In this document: piece after piece, positions 19,485-21,705 of the stretch
Numbering within the stretch: the first letter of the stretch is position 1
How the letters are laid out: the number at the start of each line of letters is the position of its first letter
NCBI RefSeq assembly: GCF_002811955.1
Contig: NZ_NPEF01000044.1
Coordinates: forward strand, 1 to 21,705
Source of the DNA: Leptospira ellisii
GTDB taxonomy: Bacteria; Spirochaetota; Leptospiria; Leptospirales; Leptospiraceae
DNA length: 21,705 nucleotides
Direction of reading: 5' to 3'
The notes under the pieces: model-generated
Told to the model about the DNA's origin: nothing
The model's database searches: none
The model's input: only the letters and a program-made list of their open reading frames with translations
Made by a program: the position numbers and the translations under genes

Positions 19485-20401
19485 TCCTTTTCTATCTCCA
19501 CCTGTTTGCGGACCTTTTCGAAAAGACTCTCCAATTCCGCGGGAGTAAAGTCCTTCGTGGGTTCGAAGGAACAAAAGACGGCACGGTAATACTTGTCCTT
19601 ATGAACCAGATAAAATCCGGATTCCTCCATCAGAGTTCTGAGTTTGGTTTCCCTCGCCGCGGTAACGACGATCGTAACGGAGGAGAGTTTGCTTTTTCGA
19701 TGGTCGATATGGAAATAACAAAGGGCCTCTTCCGGATCCAGACGGTCGATCTCCTCTTTGATCTCGTCGAAACTCGTTACGTCGCGCGGACCTTTGGGAT
19801 CGCGGTAGTTGATCAGAACACGTTTGAAATAATGGACCTTGTTGCCTTCGGGAGTGATCTCCACTCCGTTCAAAACGCGTCGTTCGTCGGCGAGTTCCTT
19901 CATCAGGAATTCTCCCCTGCCCCGCGAACTTTCGATGTCGAAAAGTTCGGAGGAAAAGTCGCCCCGTTTCACGTTTTCGTTGATCTGCGAAAGCGTGTAT
20001 TTCATCCCCGGCTTCATTTCGTGTTTGAAGGACATTTTAAAGAAGGGGTTCACGACTTCATTATGTAATTCTAATTCGATTTCGGCGTATTTACCCTGGC
20101 CGTGTTCGACGATATTCTGCGTGGCCTCGGTCGCGATGATGCGGATCGTATCCGGATCCAAACCCGCCAAGGACGAATAACGGTGTACGAAGTTTTTGAT
20201 TTCGTAGAGGGTGCCCAAACTTTCGTCGATCCTTCCCCGGATCTCGTTTTCCACGATCTCTTCCCGAAAGATCCGGGCGTAATAACGCACGCTCGCCATC
20301 CCTTTTTTAAGATAAGGGGATTGGGAGGTGTTTTCTATCTGTCGTTTGAGTTTCCTGTTTTCATCTTCTAATTCTTGAATTCGTTTCTCTTCTGGGGACA
20401 T
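19481..20401 (-). CDS. RsbW-like ATP-binding protein (HATPase_c_2), anti-sigma/partner-switching type
   Basis: A 306-residue protein from ATG 20401. Residues 5-27 are a coiled coil ([19 protein letters not shown]). Residues about 40-195 form a GHKL ATPase domain of the RsbW/SpoIIAB type: N-box region [13 protein letters not shown] (89-101, with Glu92 and Asn96) and the glycine-rich segment [15 protein letters not shown] (158-172). RsbW proteins phosphorylate an anti-sigma-factor antagonist and hold sigma factors; classical ones are about 150 residues, so this is extended. The C-terminal part (about 200-306, from [15 protein letters not shown] to the end) is a separate domain I do not recognise, perhaps for binding a partner. 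The next gene overlaps its stop; the divergent gene is a Cache/HAMP sensor, fitting a signalling pair. Confidence 0.85.
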   Translation of the reverse strand: MSPEEKRIQELEDENRKLKRQIENTSQSPYLKKGMASVRYYARIFREEIVENEIRGRIDESLGTLYEIKNFVHRYSSLAGLDPDTIRIIATEATQNIVEHGQGKYAEIELELHNEVVNPFFKMSFKHEMKPGMKYTLSQINENVKRGDFSSELFDIESSRGRGEFLMKELADERRVLNGVEITPEGNKVHYFKRVLINYRDPKGPRDVTSFDEIKEEIDRLDPEEALCYFHIDHRKSKLSSVTIVVTAARETKLRTLMEESGFYLVHKDKYYRAVFCSFEPTKDFTPAELESLFEKVRKQVEIEKE

Positions 20402-20509
20402 AAAGCCTTTATTTCTGTAACGAGATTTTCACATTTCCGATATCCAAACCGGTGGATTTCTAAACTAACGTTCGTTGCTATGGGTTCAAGTGATAATTCA
20501 CTTTTTATT

Positions 20510-21697
20510 ATGAGTTTCCGCCAAAAAATATTTTTAATCTTAAGCGCAAGTCAGTTGTTCCTGGTTTTGATCCTAGCCGTCACCTTCATCCAAATGATCG
20601 ACCGGGTCAAAAACGAACCGCAGGATAAAAGAGCCTTCGACAAATCCGTGGATTTCCAAAAGGAACTCCGGCATAAGGAGGAAACGATCCGTTTTATGCT
20701 CAAAGAATTGGAGAGGAATTCAAAAACCATTTCGATCCTCGAGTCGGGCTCGAACAACCGTTCGATTCTGGATTCCCAACGCGATTATTTTTCCGGAATT
20801 ATGAAACAGTACGACCTTTCCATTTTCGAAGTGATCTCCCCTTCCGGGAAAGTGATCTATCGATTCCACAGACCGGCCGATTTCGGGGACGATAAATCCA
20901 AACAAAAGATCGTACAGGAGGCGTTAAAGGGAAAAATCGCGTCCACGCTCGAACTCGGTCACAGCGGTTTGGGATTGCGCGTAACGTCTCCTCTCCGGAA
21001 CGGATCCGTCGTTTTGGTGGGACAGGTGGTGGATCAGAAATTCACGGAGAACATCACCGGTTCGACCGACGTTCACATGGCGATTTATGAAAAGGACAAA
21101 CGGATCTCCGTTTCCGGACCGATCATAGAGAGTTATCTCAAAAACAAAAACCCTTCCGCGCTCAAAAACGGCTCCCGATTCTCCTTTTCCGGAAAACACT
21201 TTTATCTGACCCGGATCCCCTACGCCAACAAAGGATTGACCGATCTCGCCTTGGAATTCGTGCTTCTTATCGACGAAACCGAATTGTATTCCACGACCCG
21301 GAATCTCTGGATCTATTGCGGACTTTTGGCCTTATCCATCTTCATAGGAATTCTTCTCGTATCCTATCTTTTTTCGAGGGACATCATCAACGCCGTCAAA
21401 GCGCTCAACTTCGCGATGAAAAATCCCGCGGAGGACGAAACCACGATCATCGATTTGGATCGCACCGACGAACTCGGCCAGATGGGAGAGGTTTTCGTAA
21501 GTATGAAAAAGGAGATCCTGGAACACCAGCTTTCCCTCGAAAGAAAGGTGGAGGAGAAAACCCAGGAATTGCAGGAAACGTTAAACGAAGTCCAGGCGCT
21601 TAAGGAGAAACAGGACGGGGATTATTATCTCACTTCCGCCATTCTTCCCAAAACGTCGCTGGATCCTCGATCGGTAAAAACCCAGAGCAAAAACTGA
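20510..21697 (+). CDS. Cache/HAMP membrane sensor, probably a PP2C (SpoIIE) phosphatase receptor cut off before its catalytic domain
   Basis: From ATG 20510 the product is 395 residues; an ATG at 20480 is also possible and neither has a clear ribosome site. The 20510 start puts the first membrane helix right at the N terminus (KIFLILSASQLFLVLILAVT). A periplasmic double-Cache-like sensor follows (about 35-265; SIFEVISPSGKVIYRFHRP), then a second helix (LWIYCGLLALSIFIGILLV), a HAMP segment with DRTDELGQMGEVF, and a coiled coil ending QALKEKQDGDYYLTSA. That last stretch is the usual link to a SpoIIE-type phosphatase in Leptospira receptors, yet the frame stops 23 codons later. One added base near 21644-21654 would read on as AILPQNVAGSS and stay open to the window end, so truncation by frameshift is likely. 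Confidence 0.75.
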   Translation: MSFRQKIFLILSASQLFLVLILAVTFIQMIDRVKNEPQDKRAFDKSVDFQKELRHKEETIRFMLKELERNSKTISILESGSNNRSILDSQRDYFSGIMKQYDLSIFEVISPSGKVIYRFHRPADFGDDKSKQKIVQEALKGKIASTLELGHSGLGLRVTSPLRNGSVVLVGQVVDQKFTENITGSTDVHMAIYEKDKRISVSGPIIESYLKNKNPSALKNGSRFSFSGKHFYLTRIPYANKGLTDLALEFVLLIDETELYSTTRNLWIYCGLLALSIFIGILLVSYLFSRDIINAVKALNFAMKNPAEDETTIIDLDRTDELGQMGEVFVSMKKEILEHQLSLERKVEEKTQELQETLNEVQALKEKQDGDYYLTSAILPKTSLDPRSVKTQSKN

Positions 21698-21705
21698 AGG
21701 GGATA

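Overview
The window looks like a chromosomal segment of a spirochaete of the genus Leptospira, probably one of the higher-GC species. This is inferred from protein character, not from any rRNA. The clues are a giant SpvB/FG-GAP/YD-repeat protein, lipoproteins with spirochaete-type lipoboxes, a RsbW-like ATPase beside a Cache/HAMP sensor whose tail resembles Leptospira PP2C phosphatase receptors, and an ethylmalonyl-CoA-mutase-like enzyme with its MeaB chaperone. I saw no rRNA, tRNA, CRISPR array or intact insertion sequence.

Layout. Positions 1-5419 (minus) hold one very large gene, start at 5419, running off the left edge. It has an SpvB domain, then FG-GAP repeats, then YD repeats, as in Tc-toxin B/C components, but two reading-frame breaks (near 3725-3727 and within 2377-2404) split it into three pieces. 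An AT-rich gap of about 300 bp separates it from a divergent three-gene envelope operon (5721-8592, plus): an exported protein that may be a beta-barrel, a Fn3/kelch lipoprotein and a TPR-like protein with a C-terminal anchor. A 380-bp gap ends in a strong promoter/operator for an ArsR-type regulator and an AHSA1/SRPBCC protein (8973-9829). On the minus strand follow a seven-cysteine lipoprotein (9949-10650) and a coupled pair of a polytopic membrane protein and a SAM methyltransferase (12762 down to 10700).

The second half is metabolic and regulatory. The B12-dependent acyl-CoA mutase (12869-14881) and its MeaB GTPase (14907-15857) form an operon. They are followed by a secreted caspase-like protein with ankyrin repeats (15911-17134), a minus-strand NAD(P)-binding oxidoreductase (17230-17880), a divergent fatty acid desaturase (18093-18914) with a clear terminator, and a minus-strand pair of an ATPase of the anti-sigma kinase type and a small unknown protein (20401 down to 19011). 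Last is a divergent membrane sensor (20510-21697) that stops just where a PP2C phosphatase domain would be expected.

Functional reading. The mutase and MeaB serve B12-dependent acyl-CoA carbon flow. The HATPase protein and the sensor look like halves of a partner-switching signalling module. The SpvB-YD gene and the divergent operon are envelope or surface functions that may be co-regulated. Three suspected frame breaks in two genes (two of them explicable by homopolymer runs) mean that gene decay and consensus sequencing error both have to be considered.
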